From Mesorhizobium amorphae CCNWGS0123 (GTDB lineage: Bacteria > Pseudomonadota > Alphaproteobacteria > Rhizobiales > Rhizobiaceae), in contig NZ_CP015322.1 of assembly GCF_001686985.1 (NCBI RefSeq), positions 1 to 64,000 on the forward strand: a stretch of 64,000 nucleotides of DNA. The letters run 5' to 3'. Within the stretch, counting starts at the first letter, position 1. Each line of letters opens with the position of its first letter. The notes beneath the pieces are model-generated. The model had not been told where the DNA came from. It ran no database searches and was given only the letters and a program-made list of their open reading frames with translations. A program made the translations under genes and the position numbers. Of this stretch, positions 44,522 to 53,604 are shown piece by piece.

Positions 44522-45580
44522 ATGGTCGAAACCTTTGCCCTTACGCTCAATCCGGGACGCGTGGTCTTCGGACGGGGCGCGGTGTCACAGCTTCCCGCCG
44601 AGGTCGCGCGCCTGCGCTGCAAGCGGGCGCTCGTTTTGTCGACCCCGTCCCGGAAGGCGGACGCTGAGAGGCTCGCTGGACAATTGGGCGAGGCGGCGGT
44701 CGGGGTTTTCGCCGGCGCGACGATGCACACGCCGGTTTCCGTCACCGAGCGAGCCTTGGTGGCGTACGAAGGCGAACGCGCGGACTGCGTGGTCTCCTTC
44801 GGCGGCGGGTCGACTATCGGGCTCGGCAAAGCGATCGCGTGGCGCAACGATACGTCCCAGATAGTGATCGCGACCACCTATGCCGGCTCGGAGGTCACCC
44901 CCATTCTCGGAGAGACGGAGGAAAGCCTTAAGACCACCAGACGCGATCCCCGCATCCTGCCGGAAGCTGTGATCTACGATCCCGACCTGACCCTCGGCCT
45001 GCCGGTCGACATGAGCGTTTCAAGCGGGCTGAACGCCATGGCCCACGCGGTAGAGGGCCTTTATGCGCAGGACCGCAATCCGATCTCTACATGGCAGGCC
45101 GTCGAAGGCATTCGCGCGTTGAAACAGGCTTTGCCGTGCATCGTGGAGAATCCAGTTGATGGCGAGGCGCGTTCGCTCGCCCTCTATGGTTCCTGGCTCT
45201 GCGGCACCGTTCTCGGCACCGTCGGAATGGCGTTGCATCATAAGCTCTGCCACACGCTGGGAGGGAGCTTCGACCTACCGCATGCGGCAACGCACGCGAT
45301 CTTGCTGCCGCACTCAGTGGCACACAACGCATCCGCCGCAGCCGAGGCGCTGAAGCCGATTGCAAATCTCTTCGGTGGCTCGCTCGGCGGCGGCCTCCAC
45401 GACTTCGCCGCCTCGCTGGGCGCGCCGCTCGCCCTGCGCGATCTCGGGCTCGCCGAGAGTGACCTTGACTGCGCCGCCGACCTGGCCGTGCGCAACCCCT
45501 ACTGGAACCCGCGGCCAATTGACCGCGACGCCATCCGCTCATTGCTGCAACGGGCATGGGAAGGAAAGCCCCCGCAATAG
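44522..45580 (+). CDS. Maleylacetate reductase
   Basis: 352 residues from ATG 44522 (MVETFALTLNPGRVVFGRGA). Iron-alcohol-dehydrogenase-fold family with the nucleotide motif FGGGSTIGLGKAIAWR, TYAGSEVTPILGETEES and the late His block GMALHHKLCHTLGGSFDLPH, all typical of maleylacetate reductases. It reduces maleylacetate to 3-oxoadipate with NAD(P)H. It starts 37 bases after the hydroxylase. Intact and of normal length. Confidence 0.9.
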   Translation: MVETFALTLNPGRVVFGRGAVSQLPAEVARLRCKRALVLSTPSRKADAERLAGQLGEAAVGVFAGATMHTPVSVTERALVAYEGERADCVVSFGGGSTIGLGKAIAWRNDTSQIVIATTYAGSEVTPILGETEESLKTTRRDPRILPEAVIYDPDLTLGLPVDMSVSSGLNAMAHAVEGLYAQDRNPISTWQAVEGIRALKQALPCIVENPVDGEARSLALYGSWLCGTVLGTVGMALHHKLCHTLGGSFDLPHAATHAILLPHSVAHNASAAAEALKPIANLFGGSLGGGLHDFAASLGAPLALRDLGLAESDLDCAADLAVRNPYWNPRPIDRDAIRSLLQRAWEGKPPQ

Positions 45581-45678
45581 GCGGGCGGTATCACGACATC
45601 CTGCACAGGCAACGGCTCGACGGAAAGCGCGAAAGCCGCCCCGAAAAACCGACAGCAACATGACGAGGGAGAAACGAA

Positions 45679-46560
45679 ATGCAGCGCCTTTTCTCCGAAG
45701 ACGGTTCGGTCGAAGCCGTCAACGAGCGCATGGTCAGGAGCGTCAACCGTCGGCTCGCCGAGATCATGGCCTGCCTGGTCGGCCATCTCCACGCCTTCGC
45801 CAAGGAGACCCAGCTTACCCAAGGCGAGTGGGAGACCGCCATCGACTTCCTGACCAGGACCGGGCAGATGTGTAGCGGCGAGCGCCAGGAGTTCATCCTG
45901 CTCAGCGACACGCTGGGCTTCTCCATGCTGGTGGATGCCATCAACAACCGCCGGCCCGCGGGCGCGACGGAGAGCACCGTCTTCGGACCGTTCCACGTCG
46001 CCGGCGCGCCCATACGGAAGATGGGAGACACGATCAACCTCGACGGCAAGGGCGAGAGCTGTCTCTACGAGGGCAGGGTGCTCGACCTCGACGGCAATCC
46101 CGTCGCGGGGGCGCACGTCGATGTGTGGTCGGACAATGCTGAGGGTTTCTACGACGTCCAACAACCGGGCATCCAGCCCAGATGGAACAATCGCGGCATC
46201 TTCGTCACCGGCCAGGACGGTGCATACAGGTTCGTCGGCATCAAGCCGGTTTCCTATCCGATCCCTAACGACGGGCCTGTCGGTCAGATGCTCGGCCAGC
46301 TCGGTCGGCATGCATGCCGCCCCGCCCACATGCATTTCCTCGTGACCGCGCACAGCTACCACAGGCTCGTGACCCACACCTTTGTCGGTGACGACCCTTA
46401 CCTGGACTCCGATACCGTGTTCGGCGTGAAGGAGACGCTCGTAGCGCCTTTTGAACGTGTGGAGGGTGGCCCGACGCTCTGGCGCTCGCAATTCGATTTC
46501 GTGCTCGTTGATCGACAGCAGCCGCCGGTCCACCCCTGCGCCAACGCGGCGTCGCGCTAA
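45679..46560 (+). CDS. Hydroxyquinol 1,2-dioxygenase (intradiol ring cleavage)
   Basis: 293 residues. Intradiol dioxygenase with non-heme Fe(III) ligands visible as Tyr158 (EGFYDVQ), Tyr193 (PVSYPIP), His217 and His219 (PAHMHFLV), with the expected spacing. The N-terminal helical dimerisation domain (FLTRTGQMCSGERQEFILLS) and VFGPFHVAGAPIRKMGDTIN favour the hydroxyquinol subgroup over catechol. It cleaves hydroxyquinol to 3-hydroxy-cis,cis-muconate, the enol of maleylacetate. Located between the reductase and the tautomerase in one operon. Confidence 0.9.
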   Translation: MQRLFSEDGSVEAVNERMVRSVNRRLAEIMACLVGHLHAFAKETQLTQGEWETAIDFLTRTGQMCSGERQEFILLSDTLGFSMLVDAINNRRPAGATESTVFGPFHVAGAPIRKMGDTINLDGKGESCLYEGRVLDLDGNPVAGAHVDVWSDNAEGFYDVQQPGIQPRWNNRGIFVTGQDGAYRFVGIKPVSYPIPNDGPVGQMLGQLGRHACRPAHMHFLVTAHSYHRLVTHTFVGDDPYLDSDTVFGVKETLVAPFERVEGGPTLWRSQFDFVLVDRQQPPVHPCANAASR

Positions 46561-46597
46561 GCAGGCCTATCATTTCTGGCACAAAGGGAGTCAGCCC

Positions 46598-46930
46598 ATG
46601 CCCAACCTCAAGATATTTGTGGAGGAAGCCGTTTGGACAAAGGAAGTCGACGGTCTTGAGGCGTTGCTGCCGGCGCTGCGAGATATCCTCTGCCGTGAGC
46701 TTGAGGTCGACGCATCCATTTGTCAGTTCGCAATCATTCCTTTCCGAGGGATGAACGACCAAGCGCAGATCTCAGTCGAAATCCAGCTGTTGCAGAAGGT
46801 GGAGCGGACCCGAGATTTGATTCTATCCGTTTGCAATATGCTGCGTGCCGCAATCACCGGCATTTCACAACACAGGGTGGCGATACGTGTCCTGAATCTT
46901 GACCCTGTTGCGAGCATTTCCCTGCGTTAG
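46598..46930 (+). CDS. Tautomerase-superfamily protein with N-terminal Pro
   Basis: 110 residues starting ATG-CCC (MPNLKIFVEEAVWTKEVDGL) with AAAGGGAG ahead. After Met removal Pro1 would be the catalytic base of the tautomerase (4-OT/CHMI) superfamily. The sequence REILxx-like LPALRDILCRELEVDASICQ and IPFRGMNDQAQISVEIQLLQ fits the CHMI-like group. Last gene of the hydroxyquinol operon. It could speed conversion of 3-hydroxymuconate to maleylacetate, a step usually taken as spontaneous. Confidence 0.7.
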   Translation: MPNLKIFVEEAVWTKEVDGLEALLPALRDILCRELEVDASICQFAIIPFRGMNDQAQISVEIQLLQKVERTRDLILSVCNMLRAAITGISQHRVAIRVLNLDPVASISLR

Positions 46931-47064
46931 ATTTCCGGGTTTTCGCTTATCAGCGCAGTGGAATGTTCAAACTGGGTGCTCCTAAGCTATTGATTTTGCG
47001 ACATTAAAATCAGTTCCATAATACATGTTATGCGACTACCTGATGTAGCAGGGTGCGTTCTATC

Positions 47065-48159
47065 TTGAACTGCGACTTTGCAGCGATACCAATGACCTAT
47101 CGCATGCAAGGAACCGTAGATGAAACGCACCTACTCCCAGATCGATTTGGATGAACGCCGCAAGATCGAGCGCTGGCGCCAGGCTGGCGTCAGTGTTGAT
47201 GCGATTGCTGAGAAGCTTGGCCGCCATCGCTCGACGATCTTCCGCGAGATCGCGCGCAACAAGTTCGAGGATCGGGAGATGCCGGATCTGACCGGCTATT
47301 TCTGTGTGGCGGCCAACAATCGGTCCAGGGAACGCCGCAGCCGTTTTCGCAAACTGGTTCGGCATCCGAAGCTTCGCGCATCGATCATCGAGCGCATCAA
47401 GCATGGCTGGTCGCCAGAGCAGATCGCCGGTCGACTGGCTTTTGAACGTAGCAGCGTCCGCGTCTGCCACGAGACGATCTATCGCTTTGCCTATTCGGCC
47501 GACGGCCAGGAGCTGAAGCTGTGGCGCTATCTTCCGGAGAGCCGCGCCCGACGCCGGCGGAGGCACGTCAGGCGGCGTCATGGCCGTCGATTCAGCCCGG
47601 AACTGAGCATTTTGCATCGTCCGGACATTGTTCGGGACAGAAAGCAGCTCGGACACTGGGAATGCGACCTGATCCAGTTCCGCAAGAAATTCGGCAAGGC
47701 GAACGTCACTTCGCTGGTCGAACGGGTGAGCCGCTTCACGGTCTTCCTACGCAACAACGACCGGCAGTCGCGCGCGATCATGGACGGCTTGATTGACGTG
47801 CTTGGTCCCCTTCCCTATTCCGCCCGCCGATCAATCACCTTTGACCGCGGCACCGAGTTCACAGACTGGCCCTACCTTCAGGCCGGTCTCGGCGTTCAGA
47901 CATGGTTCTGCGATCCGCAGGCGCCGTGGCAGAAAGGCACGGTGGAAAACACCAACCGCCGTGCTCGCAAATGGCTTCCGCGAGACACCGATCCACTGTC
48001 GATCGAGCATCGAGACCTGCACCAGGTGTGCGCCCATCTCAACTCAACGCCCCGAAAATGCCTCGGCTTCAGAACACCGGCCGAAGTCTTCCGTCAGAAG
48101 ATACTGTCGGCCAATCGGTGAACGCGCTAACCTACCCTCGCTGCGCAGTCGCACTTCAG
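47065..48159 (+). mobile_element. IS30-family insertion sequence, apparently complete
   Basis: About 1095 bases bounded by imperfect inverted repeats: left TTGAACTGCGACTTTGCAGC (from 47065) and right, read inward, CTGAAGTGCGACTGCGCAGC (to 48159), matching 18 of 22 bases overall. A single intact DDE transposase fills the element. No target duplication is obvious. The right end abuts a broken PIN-toxin gene. Confidence 0.85.
47120..48121 (+). CDS. IS30-family transposase
   Basis: 333 residues. N-terminal helix-turn-helix (QIDLDERRKIERWRQAGVSV, AIAEKLGRHRSTIFREIARN) binds the ends. The DDE catalytic core is complete: first Asp in GHWECDLIQFRKKFG, second in TFDRGTEFTDWP, and Glu in PWQKGTVENTNRRARKWLPR. 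Length is normal for IS30 and the frame is open, so it may still be active. Confidence 0.92.
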   Translation: MKRTYSQIDLDERRKIERWRQAGVSVDAIAEKLGRHRSTIFREIARNKFEDREMPDLTGYFCVAANNRSRERRSRFRKLVRHPKLRASIIERIKHGWSPEQIAGRLAFERSSVRVCHETIYRFAYSADGQELKLWRYLPESRARRRRRHVRRRHGRRFSPELSILHRPDIVRDRKQLGHWECDLIQFRKKFGKANVTSLVERVSRFTVFLRNNDRQSRAIMDGLIDVLGPLPYSARRSITFDRGTEFTDWPYLQAGLGVQTWFCDPQAPWQKGTVENTNRRARKWLPRDTDPLSIEHRDLHQVCAHLNSTPRKCLGFRTPAEVFRQKILSANR

Positions 48160-48180
48160 CGAGAACTCACACAAATACAA

Positions 48181-48691
48181 TCAGATTCGCCGATACATCA
48201 AAACTCGACCTGTCGGGCTCAGCTGCAGCAAGTAGTCGAAGTCGCTGATGTTGCCCGTTAGAACGGAGAATCCCAATTTCTGTGCCTGCAGGAACAGCAC
48301 GCAGTCCTGAAGCGCCCGCAGCCTGGAATCATCCTTGTAGCCTTGAAGGCGACAAAGCATTCCTGAGAGGAGCGCGGCTCGGCCCAGAACATCAGGATCC
48401 GGTGCAAAAACCCGATGGGGTGGTGTGCATCAGCTCCTGGATGGCTACGGTGGAATGATTGACCTGCCTAAGGTCGAGGATGTCGGCTGCTGCTTCAGGC
48501 GCTCGGCCCTGCAAACCGTCGATGTAGACGACCCGAAACACCCGGGCACTGCCAAAGCTATCAAGCAGATCGCGACCACGATCAGGGACATACCTCGTAC
48601 TGGAGATGGCCGCCTCGCGCCCTAAATCTTCGTAGACATAAACGGCGGGGATCTTGGCGCGCGCCGAGCGAAGGCCGACGATCTGCTTCAT
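48181..48691 (-). pseudogene. PIN-domain (VapC-like) toxin remnant
   Basis: On the minus strand the frame from 48691 reaches VVYIDGLQGRAPEAAADILD and LRQVNHSTVAIQELMHT, a PIN-type core. It then runs into a stop near 48392 after PSGF. Another frame continues FAPDPDVLGRAALLSGMLCR, LQDCVLFLQAQKLGFSVLTG, NISDFDYLLQLSPTGRVLMY to the stop at 48181. Intact relatives carry a longer stretch between the two parts, so a deletion plus a frameshift near 48410 is inferred. The part upstream of VYIDGL may come from another gene fused by deletion. Confidence 0.7.
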
Positions 48692-48929
48692 GGCGGACCT
48701 GATCCCCTGCCCGCTGACGCTGTTAGTAATGACGTTCGCGATCTCGGAGTCCCGCAGGCAGGCGGCGCCTTCGCGGTGACGATAGAGCTATTCAATTTTC
48801 TGGCGGGACTTGTCCTTGTCTTCATTCATCGCCTCGGGGCGCGGTCGTTTCCGGATAACCGGGTGCAGGGCATTCGACTTGTTTCTGCTGCCCGGCTGCC
48901 CAACAGCAACCTTCAGGATCGGATGCGCC

Positions 48930-49147
48930 ATCATGAAGTCCCTTCGGCCGTCACGCTCGGCGCGGACCAGGCCAAGCATTGTCAAGGACCTTCAGGTGCG
49001 CTGACATGGTGTTCTGCAATCAAGGCGCGAGGCGATTTCGCCGGCGGGCATGCCATCGGCACCCGCCTTAATCAGCAGGCGGAAGACTTCGAGCCGGGTA
49101 TCCTAGCCAAGTGCTGCCAATGCGAGGAGATCTGACTTTTTATCCAT
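48930..49147 (-). pseudogene. ArsR-family regulator remnant
   Basis: From ATG 49147 the minus strand reads MDKKSDLLALAALG, an in-frame stop TAG where CAG (Gln) is expected, then DTRLEVFRLLIKAGADGMPA and GEIASRLD, followed by a frame change into MSAHLKVLDNAGLVRAER-like residues (partly altered here). This is the ArsR winged helix. One nonsense mutation and one or two indels make it a pseudogene. Confidence 0.7.
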
Positions 49148-49329
49148 TTATCCAAAAATCCGGAATTAAGGGTATTTAACGCCAACATATGACGGCCGCA
49201 TGATCATAGGCAAGCAATGCGCGACCTCGTTGATGACGGATCCCTATGGCTGGGTAGCGTCGTCTGGTCCGCTTGAAATCGTCGCCGCGTTGCGCGATTG
49301 TCGAAGCTGGCCAAGGCAATGAGTACCCA

Positions 49330-49542
49330 ATGAAGCGTACCGGAAAAAAGGCGCTGCCTTTCGTGCCGACCGAAATTCACGTTAGCACTGTCATGGACGA
49401 GAGAGGCCCTCTTGGCATCCTGTCGATCCAGACAACTGAAGGCTTGTTGGATATCGCGCTAGACCGGCAGACTGCCGATACCATTGTGGACGCCATCAAC
49501 ACAATACGGTCAAAGCTGGATTCCGACGACAGCGGTATCTAG
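49330..49542 (+). CDS. Small conserved-looking hypothetical protein
   Basis: 70 residues starting at ATG 49330 (MKRTGKKALPFVPTEIHVST), with AAGG about a dozen bases upstream. A regular alternating pattern (VMDERGPLGILSIQTTEGLL, DIALDRQTADTIVDAINTIR) indicates a real small fold. Lies among decayed genes. The family is unknown. Confidence 0.5.
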   Translation: MKRTGKKALPFVPTEIHVSTVMDERGPLGILSIQTTEGLLDIALDRQTADTIVDAINTIRSKLDSDDSGI

Positions 49543-49976
49543 TTGGCACGCGCTTGGGATACATCTCGATTGACTAAAATACGGAACGTCCAATGGACGA
49601 TACCGGAACTAAAGCGGTAACGTCAGACCATTGTAAGCGAGACGCAAGACTATAGTCCTGCCGCCTTCTAGGGAAGGACGGAAGTTGATCAGCACGACAT
49701 AGGGCCGCCCCGGATCAATACCGGACTGCACTCAGCAGAATATGGTGCGATCACGGAAGGCACTCCCGGATCGAGCCGAGCGCAGGTCTGTCCAAATATG
49801 TAATGGCCGGCAGACGCTATATTCTGTCAGTCCGTATTCACCTGCGTTTCACTCGGGCGGCGCCTCCTCTTCCAACACGACCTCCGACCCTAAGCGAGGA
49901 TAGTGATACATGCCCGTCCTTCTGGTATGATGGCACGATCGCCCAGCGGAGAGGTTGGGTGGTCGCATTGGGTCCG
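49543..49976. other. Decayed stretch before the IS30 remnant, nothing recognised
   Basis: About 430 bases without a supported gene. Short open frames only. Confidence 0.35.
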
Positions 49977-50247
49977 CGTCGCCACGAGACGATCGATCGC
50001 CTGGCCTATCCGGAGCGGCCGGGAGAGCTGTAGCGCAATCTTCCGGAGAGCCGCGCCCAACCGCCGGCCGAGGCAGTCAGGCGGCTCCATGGTCGTCAAT
50101 TCAGCCCGGAACTGAGCATTTTGCACCGTCCGACATAGCTCGAGACAGAAGGCAGATCGGACACTGGGAATGCGATCTGATGCAGTTCCCGCGAGAAATT
50201 CGGCAAGGCGAACGCGTCACATAGCTGGCCGAACGGGTGAGCCGCTG
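49977..50247 (+). pseudogene. IS30-family transposase fragment
   Basis: Aligns base by base with the middle of the intact IS30 transposase (about 47463-47737): shared runs include CTTCCGGAGAGCCGCGCCC, TCAGCCCGGAACTGAGCATT and GACACTGGGAATGCGA. It has several indels, an in-frame TAG, and lacks both ends. A dead internal fragment of an older copy of the same IS. Confidence 0.88.
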
Positions 50248-50452
50248 AATCATCAAGCCGATAGCCCTGCAGCGACAGCCACGTCCCCTCGTCCCTGTAT
50301 TGTGCCGCCGACGGCGAATGATAAATCGGCGGCTGCGCTCGGCGACCTGCCACGCAACCGGAGACGGACGCCTTAATCTGACGCATCGTCGACGGCGAGA
50401 TGCTGCTGCCAACTTGAGCGGGTGTCGAGGCTAAGGCAGCGGCTGACCCGGC

Positions 50453-51148
50453 CTAATTGAGCCCGAGCTTTTTCTTTAGCTCCGCATTCTCCTTGCGAAG
50501 ACGCTCGGCGAGCAGCTTCTTCAGATGAGCATTCTCTTCCTCAAGCGCGATCAGATCCTTTAGCTCACCGCTGTCCGACGCGGGCGGCGTAGCCTTCTTC
50601 TTCCACTGGTAATAGGTCTGTTCCGATATGCTAGCCTGTGCTGTGGCGCTCTTGATGCTCTCGCCACGACTAATCGATTTCTCGATCTGTAAGAGGAGTT
50701 GGCCGCGTTCCTTTGCCGAGTAAGTTTTTCGCGCGTTGCGAACTGACGCCGAAATGTCCGTCGCAGCAGGCGCCATCTTAGCGGCTGGCTTTCGAGCCGG
50801 GCGTTCTAGCTGTGCCTTGGCTGCTTTCGGCCGCGGAGTTCTCTTTTTCTTTGCGTCAGCGGCTTCTGTATTCGCAGGCGCTTCGATCGGGGACTGCGCT
50901 AGTTCGGCTGCCCTAAGGTCGGCCATAAGATGCTCCGCTCTTGGTTTATATCCATCTTCAACATCAATGGGTGTCACATGAGAGTCAATATGCTGACGGT
51001 TTTGCAGTCCTATCTCCTCGTTGGAATCTTTCATTGTCTCGGCGGCAATAGCGGACAGGTCGAGATCGCCCCAGATCGATCGGCTCTGTTTGCCATTGCC
51101 CCGTTTTTGTTTGACCTCCACGATAAATGGCCGGATCTGGCGCTTCAT
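50453..51148 (-). CDS. syrB: SyrB-like symbiotic regulator
   Basis: 231 residues. Basic Ala/Lys/Pro-rich middle (KKKRTPRPKAAKAQLERPAR), then a MucR/SyrB-like helix-turn-helix (RKTYSAKERGQLLLQIEKSI, SATAQASISEQTYYQWKKKA) and a C-terminal leucine-zipper-like coil (ENAHLKKLLAERLRKENAEL, ending KKLGLN). This matches the SyrB proteins of rhizobial symbiotic DNA, which lower syrM expression and so tune nod and exopolysaccharide genes. No syrM or nodD is in the window. The frame is intact though the neighbours are decayed. Confidence 0.7.
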   Translation of the reverse strand: MKRQIRPFIVEVKQKRGNGKQSRSIWGDLDLSAIAAETMKDSNEEIGLQNRQHIDSHVTPIDVEDGYKPRAEHLMADLRAAELAQSPIEAPANTEAADAKKKRTPRPKAAKAQLERPARKPAAKMAPAATDISASVRNARKTYSAKERGQLLLQIEKSISRGESIKSATAQASISEQTYYQWKKKATPPASDSGELKDLIALEEENAHLKKLLAERLRKENAELKKKLGLN

Positions 51149-51586
51149 TTCCTCTTCCTTGATGATAACCGACGTGTGCGATCAGTCGTCGCTTCGTGTC
51201 ATGCCGCGAAGAGTCAATGCTCCGTCCCCTCGCGTTTCCCTCGGAGCTTTATCGGACAAAACTAGCAACAAGCAAGCGGCGTCCAACATCGCAAGCGCCG
51301 TTCGACGCTAACATGCGTCTGCTAGATTGGGCGCCCGCGCCGACAATGCCAGCGAAGCGGAGATGGCCGATCTCATTCTCGGCATCGACCCGACCCTTGA
51401 GCCCGAACGCGCCCGCGAGGCGCTTCGCAGCCATATCGACCGGGCCAACTGGATGGTGACGACTGGCTACAAAGACCTGCTCGCCGGCTGACGCACACGC
51501 GGACGGCCACGCGTTTCAGACAGGCAAGTCTCTGTCTCCACGATTCCAGAGCGCACGGCCGCGTAGGAAAGCGCGGCGGGCGCCGG
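51149..51586. other. Decayed stretch with an orphan C-terminal reading frame
   Basis: About 440 bases. On the plus strand 51313-51492 reads EMADLILGIDPTLEPERARE and ALRSHIDRANWMVTTGYKDL before the stop. This is a coding-looking C-terminus with no start. Its family is not recognised. Probably the tail of a gene cut by rearrangement. Confidence 0.4.
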
Positions 51587-53494
51587 TCACAACGCCTTGG
51601 CATGCTGTTTTACCGCCATGTCAAGCGCCTGGCTCAGAGGCATTGCCTTGGAGAACAGGAAGCCCTGAGCGGTTCGGCAGCCAAGCTTGTGCAGGGTTTG
51701 CCGATCCGCCTCTGTTTCGACGCCCTCGGCCATGACCTCGATCCCGAGGCTCCTGCCAAGATCGATGACCGTTTTGACAAGCAGCCGGTCCTCCCGGGAT
51801 CTGGCCAAGCCGCGAATGAAGCCCTGGTCTATCTTCACCTTGCGTATCCGACTGTCCTTGAGCGATGCCAATGTGGAAAAGCCGGTGCCGAAGTCATCGA
51901 GCGCGATGGCAATGCCGGCATGGGAAAGACGTCCGAGCTTTTCGTCCACCCTGTCCGGGTCGACCGGGGATTCTTCGGTAATCTCGATTTCGAACATCGT
52001 TGCAGGCAGGCCTTTTGCCGCCAGACCATCCAGAACCATGTCGTCGATATCGCCGGCTTCCAGTTCGCGCGGCGAAACATTCATCGCCACGCGAAGATCA
52101 CGACACTCGGCTTTCACCAAGCCATCGATAAGAACACAACAGTCGGCGAAGACCGTTTGGGTCAGAAGCTCGAGCATTCCGGTGTGGCGCGCGGCTGTCA
52201 TGATTTCGGGTGGAGAGATGGCACCATGAATCGGATGGGACCACCTTAGCAAGGCTTCAAAACCGATCACGGCCCCGGTGTCGAGTTTCACGATGGGCTG
52301 GAACCAGGGTCCCAAGCTTCTCGTCTTTATCGCCGAATGAAGGTCGCGTTCGATGGACTGGCGGCGCTGCAGTTCCCTGTCGAGTTCGGCATCGAACAGG
52401 CAAAATTCGTTCCGGCCACGCCGCTTGGCCGTGTAAAGGGCGATATCGGCCCGCAACAACATTTCCGTCAGTCCCGGGCTTTCAGCCAGGTATATCCCTA
52501 TCGATGCCCCGATCCGGACGGACGCCACCTCCCGATACGAGCGGGCAATCTTGGCTATGATATTGGAGGCGAGATCACTGGCAGAAAGCGAATCCCCCGC
52601 CAAGGGAAAAAACAGCACGAATTCATCGCCGCCGATGCGGGCGAGCGTTGAGCCTTCCGGTGCCTCCTCCTCTATCCGGCGGGCGATCATGACGAGCAGT
52701 TCATCACCGGTCCTGTGACCGTAGGTATCGTTGACGGATTTGAATCCGTCCAGATCAATCAGCATCGCCACAAAGAGGCCGGCTGTGGCCTCGAACCGGC
52801 CGATGGCGTGTTCGAGGCCACGCCTGTTGAGAAGGCCCGTCAGGTGGTCCTGCCTGGAACTGGCCTCCATTTCGGCTGCAAGCCGCTCGGCCTCATGCCT
52901 CAGGCGGCTCGCTTCGCGGAAGCGCGTTTGCCCAACAAAGGAGGCTCGCACCAGGCCGCCCAGGAAGAGCAGAACGGCAAAAGCCAGAACGCAGCCTTCG
53001 AAGTTGCCTTTTGCCAGCAAGCACCCCGCTGTGATCAGGAGCGGGGGTGTGATGAAGTTGATCGCGGCAGCGGCATATGAACTGCCGTACGTAACAGCGC
53101 CAGCTGCAATGCCAGCCAGAATGATCAGATGCAGCGGTGCGTGCGGTGTCGTGTATCCGGCCGTGAGAACGGCAAGAAAGGACCATGCAAACCCTGCCAT
53201 AAGGGCAAGAACGCCAAACCGGCGGAGCCGCTGCGAGGTCCCTGCAGAATCATCATGGCGTTCCGTTTGCCTTAGCTGATAACGGGCGAGCGCAAGGCGG
53301 CCGACATTTATCGCATTGACGACCAGGAACCAGATCGCGGCGCTAGAACCGCCGCCAGAAATAGCCTGCACCGTCAATATAAGGCCTGACAGGACAGTGC
53401 TTATCGGCATTGACACGAAGAAGCCGGCCCTCAGGTCAGCAAGCTGATCCTGACGGATTTTGGCGTCCAGCGTGTCTTCGTTGTTCAGGTCCAT
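51587..53494 (-). CDS. Membrane GGDEF-EAL protein (cyclic-di-GMP turnover)
   Basis: 635 residues. Six or seven N-terminal membrane helices (about 25-190), then GGDEF (RIGGDEFVLFFPL, intact active site) and EAL (GFEALLRWSHP, DDFGTGFSTLASLK, KIDQGFIRGL, metal-binding residues present). Both domains look catalytic, so it may make or degrade c-di-GMP depending on its sensor part. It lies 110 bases downstream of ubiM on the same strand. It controls, by analogy, motility or surface polysaccharides; the signal sensed is unknown. Confidence 0.9.
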   Translation of the reverse strand: MDLNNEDTLDAKIRQDQLADLRAGFFVSMPISTVLSGLILTVQAISGGGSSAAIWFLVVNAINVGRLALARYQLRQTERHDDSAGTSQRLRRFGVLALMAGFAWSFLAVLTAGYTTPHAPLHLIILAGIAAGAVTYGSSYAAAAINFITPPLLITAGCLLAKGNFEGCVLAFAVLLFLGGLVRASFVGQTRFREASRLRHEAERLAAEMEASSRQDHLTGLLNRRGLEHAIGRFEATAGLFVAMLIDLDGFKSVNDTYGHRTGDELLVMIARRIEEEAPEGSTLARIGGDEFVLFFPLAGDSLSASDLASNIIAKIARSYREVASVRIGASIGIYLAESPGLTEMLLRADIALYTAKRRGRNEFCLFDAELDRELQRRQSIERDLHSAIKTRSLGPWFQPIVKLDTGAVIGFEALLRWSHPIHGAISPPEIMTAARHTGMLELLTQTVFADCCVLIDGLVKAECRDLRVAMNVSPRELEAGDIDDMVLDGLAAKGLPATMFEIEITEESPVDPDRVDEKLGRLSHAGIAIALDDFGTGFSTLASLKDSRIRKVKIDQGFIRGLARSREDRLLVKTVIDLGRSLGIEVMAEGVETEADRQTLHKLGCRTAQGFLFSKAMPLSQALDMAVKQHAKAL

Positions 53495-53604
53495 GGGCGG
53501 GTTGTCTTACCTTCCAAGGCTTCTTGGCAGGATAAGCCTATGCACACCCACTGAAGGACGGGTTAACTATTCAGCGGTTCGAGAGCGGCAACGCTATCTG
53601 CGAT

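Noticed and set aside
49890..50412. Minus-strand open frames over the IS30 fragment
   Set aside because: The same antisense pattern occurs opposite the intact transposase (47060-47656), so these are shadows of the plus-strand remnant.
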